A stretch of DNA of 64,000 bases from an uncultured Duncaniella sp. Its GTDB lineage: Bacteria; Bacteroidota; Bacteroidia; Bacteroidales; Muribaculaceae. A program made the translations under genes and the position numbers. The stretch covers positions 62,001 to 126,000 of the forward strand of contig CAJUKP010000002.1 of assembly GCA_910587165.1 (NCBI GenBank). The letters are read 5' to 3'. Below the pieces are notes generated by a model that saw only the letters and a program-made list of their open reading frames with translations, did not search any database and had not been told where the DNA came from. This document shows, piece after piece, positions 23,955 to 32,936 of this stretch (its first letter is position 1; every line of letters begins with the position of its first letter).

Positions 23955-24640
23955 GACGCATTGCGCCATTCTCGCCCTCCGACGGTGTGATCGACCTTAT
24001 CAACGCCGACTATGATATTCTGCCGGTGCTGAGTCGGTTCTCGCTCCCTCTTGGATTCGGAAGCAAGTCGATAGGGGAGTTGTGTGCATCGTCAGGCATT
24101 AACACAGATGTGTTCCTTCTTGTGGTCAATTTCCTCGTTTCCGGGGAAATTGACCACTCATATCTCGGAAAAATCTCTCCGATGGATATCGCCACGTTCC
24201 TGCACAACTCCCATGACTATTATCTGAACTACAAATTTCCCCACATAAGGGCAAATCTTATTGGGGCTCTTGATCCTGCCCATGCGGATGTCAATCCTGT
24301 GATAGTGAAGTATTTTGATGACTATATCAAACAGGTGGAGACTCATTTCCGATATGAGGAGAATATGCTTTTCCCATACGTCAAGGCTCTCTTGGACAAG
24401 CAGGATCCGGGAAAATACAAGGTGGATCTGTTCGCAAGGCAGCATGACCATGAATTGGAGAATAAGCTGAACGAGTTGAAAAACATCATACTCCGCTATT
24501 ACACCACACGGGTGCCGTACAGGATGTATGACGTCCTTGTTGATATATATAATTGTGAGGAAGATCTGCAGAAACACGCTCAGATTGAGGATCACATACT
24601 TGTCCCGTTGATCAGGGATATGGAAAGGAACGGACAATGA
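23951..24640 (+). CDS. RIC-like hemerythrin protein
   Basis: 229-residue protein. Residues 10-60 resemble the small N-terminal domain of ScdA/RIC (iron-centre repair) proteins, with DGVIDLINADYDILPVLSRF, and residues 78-225 form a hemerythrin four-helix bundle with the ligands of HNSHDYYL, THFRYEENMLFPY, RQHDHELE and HAQIEDHIL. A di-iron site would sense or buffer oxygen or nitric oxide, or repair damaged Fe-S centres. It starts with GTG at 23951 and its end overlaps the LuxR-type gene as ATGA, so the three genes form a tight operon. The Cys pair typical of full RIC N-termini is not present. Confidence 0.82.
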   Translation: MRRIAPFSPSDGVIDLINADYDILPVLSRFSLPLGFGSKSIGELCASSGINTDVFLLVVNFLVSGEIDHSYLGKISPMDIATFLHNSHDYYLNYKFPHIRANLIGALDPAHADVNPVIVKYFDDYIKQVETHFRYEENMLFPYVKALLDKQDPGKYKVDLFARQHDHELENKLNELKNIILRYYTTRVPYRMYDVLVDIYNCEEDLQKHAQIEDHILVPLIRDMERNGQ

Positions 24641-25221
24641 CCGATGTCAGTACGATAGCCCTGAAGATCCATTCCCCGCTCGTTAAGGCGGGTCTGATGT
24701 CGTTGATAGGATCCATGAAGGATGTCAGAGTAGAGGAGGTGACATACGACCTCCTTACGATGAAGCCTGCTGACGCTGATCTATTGATAATAGAGTCAAT
24801 TGACGTGCCCGGACTTCATGAATCCATAGATAGGACGGATGTTCCGGTAGTGGCTGTGATGACCACAGCGCTGCCCGATAGCATGACAACATCTCTCGCC
24901 GGGAAGATTGGGCTATATGATGCTGCCGATACTGTCCGAGGCCTTCTGACAGAGCTCATGCACGAAGAGAGCAAGACGCTGTCATCCTCGCAGAACGATT
25001 CCTTGTCGCCACGCGAGAAGGATGTGATAATGGGAATTGTCAAAGGTTTGTCCAATAAGGAGATCGCTTCGGAAATGAGTGTCTCGGTAAACACCGTGAT
25101 GACTCACCGCCGCAACATCGCGTCCAAGCTTCAGATCCATTCGGCTGCAGGTCTCACTATCTATGCGATAACAACGGGATTGGTTGATATATCCGATATC
25201 AAGAATTCCGATTATATATAG
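24637..25221 (+). CDS. LuxR-type regulator with degenerate receiver domain
   Basis: 194-residue transcription regulator. The last 65 residues are a LuxR/GerE helix-turn-helix (LSPREKDVIMGIVKGLSNKE, SVSVNTVMTHRRNIASKL). The first 115 residues have receiver-like spacing, but the acidic pocket after strand 1 is replaced by neutral/basic residues (ALKIHSPLVKAGL) and the phosphoacceptor position reads LLIIES, Glu53 instead of Asp. Phosphorylation is therefore unlikely. Overlap with the hemerythrin gene suggests that control is by redox or oxygen through that protein, which is inference. Confidence 0.85.
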   Translation: MTDVSTIALKIHSPLVKAGLMSLIGSMKDVRVEEVTYDLLTMKPADADLLIIESIDVPGLHESIDRTDVPVVAVMTTALPDSMTTSLAGKIGLYDAADTVRGLLTELMHEESKTLSSSQNDSLSPREKDVIMGIVKGLSNKEIASEMSVSVNTVMTHRRNIASKLQIHSAAGLTIYAITTGLVDISDIKNSDYI

Positions 25222-25336
25222 CGACAGCCTCGAAATGGGCCTGTTCCCCGCACGTGCCGTTCTCTGATATGGCATTTTATACTGATGTTTTGCCAAATAT
25301 TTCCTGTGCCATTGTCGAGGATTTATATTTTTTTAC

Positions 25337-25344
25337 TATTTTTG
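25337..25344 (+). promoter_or_regulatory. -7 element of cdsA
   Basis: TATTTTTG, 16 bases before the ATG at 25361; ATTG at 25311-25314 is 22 bases upstream of it. Confidence 0.5.
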
Positions 25345-25360
25345 CGGGAAAGTTTTAAAA

Positions 25361-26218
25361 ATGAAAAATCTTTTACTCCGCACTATAACCGGAGCCATAT
25401 ATGTGGCTCTTATCTGCGCGGCCGTTCTTCTCGGAGGATGGTGGTTTATCGCGCTCTTCTCCCTGTTCACAGTTCTCGCACTCAATGAATTCTACGGACT
25501 GTGCAATGCCGCCACGGGGGGCGAGAATATAATCACTCTTGTATTTGACATAGCCGGAGGCCTGATCCTTGCCATAGGTCTTGGATGTGTCAATATAGAA
25601 TTGCTTTCTCCGCTCACCACGAGGGTTCTCGGTGGTACTTTCTTCACTGTATATCTTCTATACCTTGTCGCGCGCCTTGTTGTGCAGCTCTACAGCCAGG
25701 AATCATCTCCTCTTACCAATCTGGCATATTCATATATGGGTCAGATGTATATCGCATTGCCGCTCGGGCTCATGTCAATGTACTACACCCTTCCGGACGG
25801 AGCCACACTCCTGCTTGCCATGTTCATAATGATATGGCTCAGCGATACGGGCGCGTTCCTTGTGGGGTCAATGATAGGCAAGCATAAGCTTTTCCCACGT
25901 ATCTCTCCGGGAAAAACCTGGGAAGGATTTATCGGTGGTGTCATTTTCGCTGTCGGCTCGGCATTCGTGTTCAAGTATTGCTTCGGGGCCTATTATGAGA
26001 ATTATACCATAGGAGGATTGTGTGGACTCGGCCTTGTCGTGTGTGTGTTTGCCACATGGGGCGATCTTGTGGAGTCGCTTGTAAAGCGCACTCTCGGAGT
26101 GAAGGACTCCGGCAATCTGCTGCCCGGACATGGTGGTATCCTTGACCGCATAGACTCGCTTCTGCTTGTTATTCCTGCATCGTTGATCTATCTGATCACG
26201 ATCACGCTTTACGCCTGA
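25361..26218 (+). CDS. cdsA: Phosphatidate cytidylyltransferase
   Basis: Inner-membrane enzyme making CDP-diacylglycerol from CTP and phosphatidic acid, the branch point of phospholipid synthesis. 285 residues with about eight membrane helices. The C-terminal signature is present: SDTGAFLVGSMIGKHKLFPRI, SPGKTWEGFIGG, and GDLVESLVKRTLGVKDSGNL followed by PGHGGILDRIDSLL. Size is typical. It has its own -7 element; the GH13 gene follows after 57 bases without a visible terminator, so readthrough is possible. Confidence 0.95.
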   Translation: MKNLLLRTITGAIYVALICAAVLLGGWWFIALFSLFTVLALNEFYGLCNAATGGENIITLVFDIAGGLILAIGLGCVNIELLSPLTTRVLGGTFFTVYLLYLVARLVVQLYSQESSPLTNLAYSYMGQMYIALPLGLMSMYYTLPDGATLLLAMFIMIWLSDTGAFLVGSMIGKHKLFPRISPGKTWEGFIGGVIFAVGSAFVFKYCFGAYYENYTIGGLCGLGLVVCVFATWGDLVESLVKRTLGVKDSGNLLPGHGGILDRIDSLLLVIPASLIYLITITLYA

Positions 26219-26275
26219 TTCTTTTCGATCTTTCAAAATAATCATACTTACATTTTTCGTTTTAGACCTATTTTT

Positions 26276-27709
26276 ATGAGACAACTGACTCCCTTTGCGG
26301 CTGCAGGGCTCCTGATGCTGTCGGCCTGCAATCCCGACAAAAATGTCACAACTTCGGGCGAAGTGACCAATGATGATGTGATACTCCACGCCTGGTCATG
26401 GTCGTTTGACACAATCGCCGCAAACATGAAAGATATAGCCGATGCGGGCTATGCTTATGTACAGACTTCTCCTGCCAATACCTGCTTTGTGGGTGAGGAT
26501 GGTGGAATGGCTCTGTTTTCACAGCCCGGAGACTCTGTGAAGGGTAAATGGTATTACTACTACCAACCCACCGATTGGAAAATAGGGAATTATCTTCTCG
26601 GAACGCGCGATCAGTTCAAATCCATGATGGACAGCGCCGCAAAGTATAATGTGAAGGTGATTGTCGATGTTCTCCCGAACCATACGGCTGTTGACCATAC
26701 GGCGGTGCTTCCCGATCTTGACGCAGCGGTGGGAGGTCATGAGAAACTCTTCCATGCAAACGGCTTCACAGACATCACCGATTACAATGACCGATATCAG
26801 TGTACCACCGGGAAGATGGGTGGCCTGCCTGATGTAAACACCGAAAACCCCGATTTTCAGGCTTACTACATGAATTATGTCAACGACCTCCTGAGTCTTG
26901 GCGTGAGAGGATTCCGATATGATACAGCCAAACATATCGGTCTTCCTTCCGATCCTCTCGACAGTCTGGCAGAACGCAATAATTTCTGGGACATAGCCAC
27001 CGGACGCGAGGAGGTGAAAGGTGTGAGGCTCGCCGTCCCATACGACAGCCTTTTCTTCTATGGAGAGGTTCTTCAGGACAGAAATGTCAAGGAAGAAGAA
27101 TATGCCGAGTACATGAAACTTACCGCGAGCAGCTATGGCCATGCACTTCGCAATGTCCTTGAGCATGAGAATTTCCAGGCTGACAGTCTGCTGGTATGGC
27201 ATCATCCTGCATCTGCCGACAAGCTTGTGACATGGGTCGAATCTCATGACACGTATGCTAATCAACACGAATCAGCAGGCCTGACTGACGGGCAGATCCG
27301 AATGGGGTGGGTTTTCCTGACGGCCCGTCAACAGGGTACGCCATTGTTCTTCAGCCGTCCTGCGGGAAGCACACGTGAGAATTATTGGGGCAACAACCGT
27401 GTGGGTGCCCGGGGCAATGATGAGTTCAGACATCCTGAGGTTGTGGCCGTGAATAAGTTCCGCCGCGATATGAGCGGTCAGCCTGAGACTGTGGCTGCCA
27501 CAGAAGACGGGTCGGTGATCGGAGTGGCCCGTGGTGATAAAGGCGAAGCTCTTATAAATATAACCGCTTCACCTCGAGAGATATCTCTCCCGACAGGTCT
27601 TCCCGACGGGGAGTATTCCGATAAGGTGTACGGCGAGAAATTTGTCGTGGCTGATGGTGTGGTGACTGGCCGCATGATGCCTCTGACATCGTACATCCTG
27701 GAAAAATAA
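26276..27709 (+). CDS. GH13 alpha-amylase lipoprotein
   Basis: 477-residue starch-degrading enzyme of glycoside hydrolase family 13, exported as a lipoprotein (lipobox LSAC, Cys18). Conserved regions are in order: DVLPNHT (131-137), GFRYDTAKH with nucleophile Asp216, FFYGEVL with acid/base Glu264, and VESHDTY with Asp325; a short C-terminal beta domain ends the protein. It would hydrolyse alpha-1,4-glucans at the cell surface or in the periplasm. It is not part of a sus-like cluster here. A perfect hairpin follows the stop. Confidence 0.92.
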   Translation: MRQLTPFAAAGLLMLSACNPDKNVTTSGEVTNDDVILHAWSWSFDTIAANMKDIADAGYAYVQTSPANTCFVGEDGGMALFSQPGDSVKGKWYYYYQPTDWKIGNYLLGTRDQFKSMMDSAAKYNVKVIVDVLPNHTAVDHTAVLPDLDAAVGGHEKLFHANGFTDITDYNDRYQCTTGKMGGLPDVNTENPDFQAYYMNYVNDLLSLGVRGFRYDTAKHIGLPSDPLDSLAERNNFWDIATGREEVKGVRLAVPYDSLFFYGEVLQDRNVKEEEYAEYMKLTASSYGHALRNVLEHENFQADSLLVWHHPASADKLVTWVESHDTYANQHESAGLTDGQIRMGWVFLTARQQGTPLFFSRPAGSTRENYWGNNRVGARGNDEFRHPEVVAVNKFRRDMSGQPETVAATEDGSVIGVARGDKGEALINITASPREISLPTGLPDGEYSDKVYGEKFVVADGVVTGRMMPLTSYILEK

Positions 27710-27724
27710 TCGTTCGCTGAACCT

Positions 27725-27761
27725 AACATCGTTCTTTTTTGTTCTAAAAAAGAACGATGTT
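27725..27761 (+). terminator. Hairpin after the GH13 gene
   Basis: Perfect 16-bp stem AACATCGTTCTTTTTT (27725-27740) with 27746-27761, five-base loop. The U-tract after the stem is poor, but the position suits a terminator. Confidence 0.65.
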
Positions 27762-27775
27762 TAACAAATTTTACG

Positions 27776-27783
27776 TAAATTTG
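27776..27783 (+). promoter_or_regulatory. -7 element of the small winged-helix gene
   Basis: TAAATTTG, 65 bases before the ATG at 27848. The expected -33 position falls in the preceding hairpin and does not match. Confidence 0.5.
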
Positions 27784-27847
27784 CATTGTTCGGGACTAAA
27801 AAGTCAAGACACCTACTTATGTGTAACCAAATAACATCCTAAACAAA

Positions 27848-28066
27848 ATGAACACAGACACTATTGGCCTCTTTGCCGGCAACGTCTGGGCTGCGCTCAA
27901 CGAAGCTGAGGCTCTTGACACAAAACAGCTCAAGAAGAATGCAAAGCTGAAAAACGACAGAGAGCTTTATGCAGCTCTCGGCTGGCTCGCCCGAGAAGGG
28001 AAAGTGGTTTTTACACCCGGTGAGGATGGCAAGGAGCTTATCATCTCCCTTGTCCAGTCCTGCTGA
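27848..28066 (+). CDS. Small winged helix-turn-helix protein (DUF2582 type)
   Basis: 72-residue protein filling almost exactly one winged-helix domain: NVWAALNEAEALDTKQLKKN, then a recognition-helix region NDRELYAALGWLAREGKV and a beta wing VFTPGEDGKELIISLV. It belongs to the small Bacteroidetes DUF2582 family annotated as winged helix-turn-helix. Partner, target and function are unknown. Own -7 element upstream and a terminator downstream make it monocistronic. Confidence 0.8.
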   Translation: MNTDTIGLFAGNVWAALNEAEALDTKQLKKNAKLKNDRELYAALGWLAREGKVVFTPGEDGKELIISLVQSC

Positions 28067-28119
28067 ATAGAGCCGGTGTCCCTCTGACCATATCTGCCGG
28101 ACGGCAGACTACGAATATT

Positions 28120-28168
28120 ACTCTCGCCGCGTCCACACGCAAGTGATGACAGCCGCGAGAGTTTTTTT
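28120..28168 (+). terminator. Terminator after the small winged-helix gene
   Basis: Stem ACTCTCGC (28120-28127) with GCGAGAGT (28155-28162), followed by a run of seven T. A small hairpin CTGCCG/CGGCAG (28094-28107) precedes it. Confidence 0.85.
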
Positions 28169-28231
28169 GCTCTCCGTCAATGAACCATTCCCCCCTTTTA
28201 AGGGTTTCTTAGGTATAAAAATTCATCCATT

Positions 28232-31200
28232 ATGGCTTTGGTGCGCAAAATAGCAAAGTATTTTCTTAGATTTTTGCTTGGACTTCTGGTTCTTATCCTT
28301 TTGATTCCTGTTCTGCTCTATATACCCGCGGTGCAGGATTTCGCTGTGCGTATAGCTTCCGAGAAGGTCAGTGAAAGTACCGGAATGAAAGTTGATATAG
28401 GTAGGTTCCGCTTAGGATTCCCCTTGAAGTTGCGCCTTGATGATGTAGCGGTGATCCAAGCGGATGCCGACACCATGCTGACAGCCTCCGGAGCAGCAGT
28501 CACAGTGAAGCTACTCCCACTTATACATGGTAAAGTTGACGTCACTCGTCTTGAGCTTGACAATGCGTTTTATCAGATGGGCAATTCCGACTCTCTGATG
28601 TGGCTTAGAGCCAATGTGGACCGTGGTGAGATTGACGGCGCTGCTGTTGATCTCAAGTCAAACCGTATTGACCTTGATCGCGCTGATATTGACGGTGTGA
28701 AAGTCTGGATGCGTATGCTCGAGGACACAACCGCGACCCCGGTTGATACCACTGCATCCACACCATGGCTCGTCAATGCCGGGATGATAAATATGAGCCG
28801 CGTTACATACTCAATGGAAATGCTTCCGCTCATTGATTCGCTGGGATGCAGGATTGACAATGCCTCGTTGCGTAAAGCCACAGTGGATATGGGATCGAAA
28901 AAGATATTTGGCCAAAGTCTTGTGATCGACAGTGTCTCTGCGGCCTATATCTATCCGGCTGTGACATCTGAAACGCCAACAGATACTGTGGCCGAACCAC
29001 CCGCGCCTGATTCGGAAATGTGGACCATAACCGCCGATACACTCCGTCTCACCGGTCGTGACGCTTTATATGCCCGGAAGGGAGCAAAACCTCTGCCGGG
29101 TCTGGATATGTCATATATCAGATGCAGTGATATATCAATTGAGATTGATTCATTCTTCAACAAGGGTACGTCCATCCGTGTCCCGTTGAAGAATCTTCAG
29201 GCATCCGAACGTTGCGGCCTGCAGCTTCACGCCGATGGCGTTTTCTCTATGGACGGAAAGACCATGAGAGCAGATGACTTTTCGGTGGAGACCTTGCGCT
29301 CAGTCCTACGTTTGACTGCCTCCATGGGTATCGGCGATCTGACTTCTGATCCGGATCTGCCTCTTTCGCTGAAGGCTTCCGGACGGTTGGATCCGAAAGA
29401 CGCCGTGATGGCATTTCCTGATATGGCCGCCATGCTTGCACCTATGAGACCGGCCTCACTCTCGGCTGATATTGACGGAACATCCTCTGAGATCAATATC
29501 TATACTCTCATGATGGATATGCCCGGTGTGGCCAGATTCAAGGCCGAGGGATCGGTGGATAATCCGTTCAACCCAGATAAACTCGGTGGAGGAATGTCTA
29601 TTGACGGAGCACTCGCATCATTGACCGACAAACAGTTCTCTTTCCTTCCCATCCCGTCGCTCCTGGCTCTATCTCTATCCGGAGACGTGGACTACAGTCC
29701 CGGACAGGCGAGCGGAGACATTGAAGTGACCACCCACGGCGGCCGGATCGCTGCCAATGGATCGTGGACTGCCAGAACCGAGGATTATGATGCCAAGATT
29801 GTTCTCGACCGTTTCCCTGCCAATCTCTTTCTTCCCGCGACAATGGGAGTAGGAGAGATCTCCGGGCGTCTTGCTGTGGACGGACGTGGCTATAACCCCA
29901 TGTCGGCAAAAACATCCATTGATGCAATGGCCCATATCGACCACATATCATACAACAAGGTAAATTACAGTGACATCTCACTCAAGACGACACTCCATGC
30001 AGGCGAGGCGGCCGGACAGTTGACAAGCCATAACCCCGGCGCTGATGCCACCATGAATTTTGATGCCGAGATAAACGGAGATACTATCCGATACAATGTC
30101 GACGGAGATCTGCGCGACATCAACCTCTATACGCTTCATCTCACGGATACAGTCAATGAGGGGCATCTCAGGCTCGCTTCCTCCGGTTTCTATAATGTGG
30201 CGTCGCAGGGTCTTGACGTGAAGGCCGATGTCACCGGGCTTTACTGGCATCTGCCGGGTATGGTTATTGACCCGCGTGCTCCACTCTCACTCACTGCCGT
30301 GTCAGAGCCTACAGGAGCGAAGGCTTCACTTGTCAATGGAGACCTCAAGGCCGATTTCTCGACTCCGAAATCACTGTTCGGATTCGCGGAAGGTCTTACG
30401 CCTGCCATGACTGTCATCAAAAATCAGATGGACAGCATGAGAGTCAATGTCCCCGCGCTGAGTGCGGCCATACCGAGGTTTGCGCTCATGGCGGAGATGG
30501 GGCGCGACAATATTGCAGCGGATATTCTCAAAGGATCCGGCACACAGATAGGGCATCTTTTCGCCTCACTTGCCAATGACTCTTTGATCACGATGGATAT
30601 GCGGTCCACAGATATAAAGGTAGGGGATACCGCGGTGGATTCTGTCACATTCAATGCCATCCAGCATGGTGATTATCTGGTGTATAAGGCAGAAATGAAT
30701 AACAGTCCCGGCACATTCGATGATTTCGCCCATGTTACGGCAAATGGCTTTGCCGGATTCAACCGTATGTCCATATTCTTCCGTCAGGAGAATATAAAGG
30801 GGGAGAAAGGGTTCAACATCGGCATGAATGCCATACTTGCCGACAGCATCGTGACAGTGCGGCTGGTGCCTCTGAAACCCATGATAGCCTACAAGCAGTG
30901 GGCTATAAACAAGGACAATTTCATAAGCTATGACCTGACTTCCCATCATGTGGATGCCGATCTCCAGCTCACGGGTGATCATAGTTTCGTCAAGATATTC
31001 ACCGCTCATTCCGATTCGGCCGAGATTAATGGTCATCAGGAGGATCTCATGGTGCAGGTGTCACAGATAAAACTACAGGATTGGCTATCTATAAATCCTT
31101 TTGCGCCGCCTATCAAGGGTGATCTCTCGGCCGATCTCCGTTTCCGTTATGAAAAGCCCATGATGACGGGTGATGGTATCGTGTCGCTTACAGATTTCTA

Positions 31201-32935
31201 TTACGGACGTGACCGTGTGGGCGATTTTGATCTTGATGTGAATGTCTCGAATACAGCGGGAGGCAAGACAATGGCTGAAGTGGCTCTTATGGTCGATTCA
31301 GTGAAGACCATTACTGCGAGCGGAGTGCTCAACGATTCGACACTTGCCACCCCGTTCCTTCTTGACTTCGATATGGTGCGCTTCCCGCTCCACATTGTCA
31401 ATCCGTTCATCCCTGACAAGATGGCGACACTCAGTGGTCTGCTCAATGGCAAGATGAAGATCACAGGTGAGCTTTCAAAGCCTGTGTTCAACGGTTACAT
31501 CAACTTTGACACTACCGCCGTGAGGGTAAATATGCTCGGGACATCCTTCTCGTTCTCAGATGAGAAAATCCCTGTTGACAGCAATGTGGTCACATTCGAT
31601 AATTTCGCGGTCAAGGGATGTAATGACAATCCTCTGGTGATTGACGGTGATGTGAACGCCCGTAACATTACCAACATATTGCTTGACCTTACGATGAAGG
31701 CCAAGAACATACAGGTAGTCAAGTCCAACCGTCCGTCAAAGGGCGCGGAGGTCTATGGAAAGGCTTATCTTGATCTCGATGCCTCTGTAAACGGATCCAT
31801 GGAGTTCCTGAAGGTTGATGCCGACATCTCGGTGCTTGAGAAGACCAATGTGACATACGTCATGACCGAAACTGCCAGTTCGCTTACCCAAAGTTCCACC
31901 GACGACATGGTTCATTTCGTGGTGTTTGCAGACACGGCTGCTGTCGAGGCTTCCGATTCGATAGCTAAGAACGCCATGATGCTTGCACTTACCGCCGATC
32001 TGCATCTCCTTGAGGGGTGTGTCATCAATGTGGATCTGGCCGGATCCGGTTCCAACAAGGTCCAGATCCTTCCTTCCGGAGATCTTGATTTCACCATGTC
32101 GCCTCTTAATGGCAACCGTCTTACAGGACGTGTCAATATCAATGAAGGCTTCGCCCGCTATTCGGTTCCCATTGTAGGTGAAAAGAACTTCAAGTTCATC
32201 GAGGGTTCCTATGTGGCGTTCAACGGCGATCTTATGAATCCTGTGTTGAATATCCATGCTGTTGATCAGGTGAAAGCCAACGTGACACAGAGCGGAGAGG
32301 ACTCCCGTCTCGTCAATTTTGATGTGTCACTTGCTGTGACCAATACTCTGGAGAATATGAATGTGTCGTTCGACCTCTCGACCGATGATGATATCACAGC
32401 CCAGAACGAGTTGGCCTCGATGTCACCTGAGCAGAGGGCCAATCAGGCGATGAATCTCTTGCTCTACAAGGTATATTCAGGGTCCGGGACAAAAGCCACC
32501 GCCAATATCGGAGGCAATCCTCTCTTCTCGTTCCTCACCTCGCAGCTCAACTCGTGGGCGGCAAACAATATCAAGGGAGTGGACATATCCTTTGGAATTG
32601 ATCAGTATGACCGTACCTACGAGGGTGCTACCTCGACCACGACATCGTATAACTACCGTGTGTCAAAAACGCTCTTCAACGACCGGTTCAAGATCATGGT
32701 GGGAGGCAACTATTCATCCGATGCGAACGCTGACGAGAATTTCTCACAGAATCTCATCAACGACATATCGTTCGAATATATGCTCAACCGATCCGGCTCG
32801 ATGTATATCCGCATCTTCCGCCATACCGGTTATGAGAGCATCCTTGAGGGCGAGATCACACAGACAGGTGTGGGCTTCGTGCTCAAACGCAAACTCAACT
32901 CACTTCGTGAACTCTTCGGAATAAAACGTGACTGA
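28232..32935 (+). CDS. tamB: Translocation and assembly module protein TamB
   Basis: 1567-residue inner-membrane-anchored protein spanning the periplasm, in the AsmA/TamB class that moves lipids or assists outer-membrane protein insertion. Residues about 12-30 are a transmembrane anchor (YFLRFLLGLLVLILLIPVLL), the long middle is a repetitive beta-rich groove with alternating hydrophobic strands, and the C-terminal part (about 1240-1560) carries the DUF490/TamB domain, ending in a beta-rich segment (YRVSKTLFNDRFKIMVGG). The gene is followed at once by the outer-membrane partner; the two open frames nearly touch. Confidence 0.93.
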   Translation: MALVRKIAKYFLRFLLGLLVLILLIPVLLYIPAVQDFAVRIASEKVSESTGMKVDIGRFRLGFPLKLRLDDVAVIQADADTMLTASGAAVTVKLLPLIHGKVDVTRLELDNAFYQMGNSDSLMWLRANVDRGEIDGAAVDLKSNRIDLDRADIDGVKVWMRMLEDTTATPVDTTASTPWLVNAGMINMSRVTYSMEMLPLIDSLGCRIDNASLRKATVDMGSKKIFGQSLVIDSVSAAYIYPAVTSETPTDTVAEPPAPDSEMWTITADTLRLTGRDALYARKGAKPLPGLDMSYIRCSDISIEIDSFFNKGTSIRVPLKNLQASERCGLQLHADGVFSMDGKTMRADDFSVETLRSVLRLTASMGIGDLTSDPDLPLSLKASGRLDPKDAVMAFPDMAAMLAPMRPASLSADIDGTSSEINIYTLMMDMPGVARFKAEGSVDNPFNPDKLGGGMSIDGALASLTDKQFSFLPIPSLLALSLSGDVDYSPGQASGDIEVTTHGGRIAANGSWTARTEDYDAKIVLDRFPANLFLPATMGVGEISGRLAVDGRGYNPMSAKTSIDAMAHIDHISYNKVNYSDISLKTTLHAGEAAGQLTSHNPGADATMNFDAEINGDTIRYNVDGDLRDINLYTLHLTDTVNEGHLRLASSGFYNVASQGLDVKADVTGLYWHLPGMVIDPRAPLSLTAVSEPTGAKASLVNGDLKADFSTPKSLFGFAEGLTPAMTVIKNQMDSMRVNVPALSAAIPRFALMAEMGRDNIAADILKGSGTQIGHLFASLANDSLITMDMRSTDIKVGDTAVDSVTFNAIQHGDYLVYKAEMNNSPGTFDDFAHVTANGFAGFNRMSIFFRQENIKGEKGFNIGMNAILADSIVTVRLVPLKPMIAYKQWAINKDNFISYDLTSHHVDADLQLTGDHSFVKIFTAHSDSAEINGHQEDLMVQVSQIKLQDWLSINPFAPPIKGDLSADLRFRYEKPMMTGDGIVSLTDFYYGRDRVGDFDLDVNVSNTAGGKTMAEVALMVDSVKTITASGVLNDSTLATPFLLDFDMVRFPLHIVNPFIPDKMATLSGLLNGKMKITGELSKPVFNGYINFDTTAVRVNMLGTSFSFSDEKIPVDSNVVTFDNFAVKGCNDNPLVIDGDVNARNITNILLDLTMKAKNIQVVKSNRPSKGAEVYGKAYLDLDASVNGSMEFLKVDADISVLEKTNVTYVMTETASSLTQSSTDDMVHFVVFADTAAVEASDSIAKNAMMLALTADLHLLEGCVINVDLAGSGSNKVQILPSGDLDFTMSPLNGNRLTGRVNINEGFARYSVPIVGEKNFKFIEGSYVAFNGDLMNPVLNIHAVDQVKANVTQSGEDSRLVNFDVSLAVTNTLENMNVSFDLSTDDDITAQNELASMSPEQRANQAMNLLLYKVYSGSGTKATANIGGNPLFSFLTSQLNSWAANNIKGVDISFGIDQYDRTYEGATSTTTSYNYRVSKTLFNDRFKIMVGGNYSSDANADENFSQNLINDISFEYMLNRSGSMYIRIFRHTGYESILEGEITQTGVGFVLKRKLNSLRELFGIKRD

Positions 32936-32936
32936 C

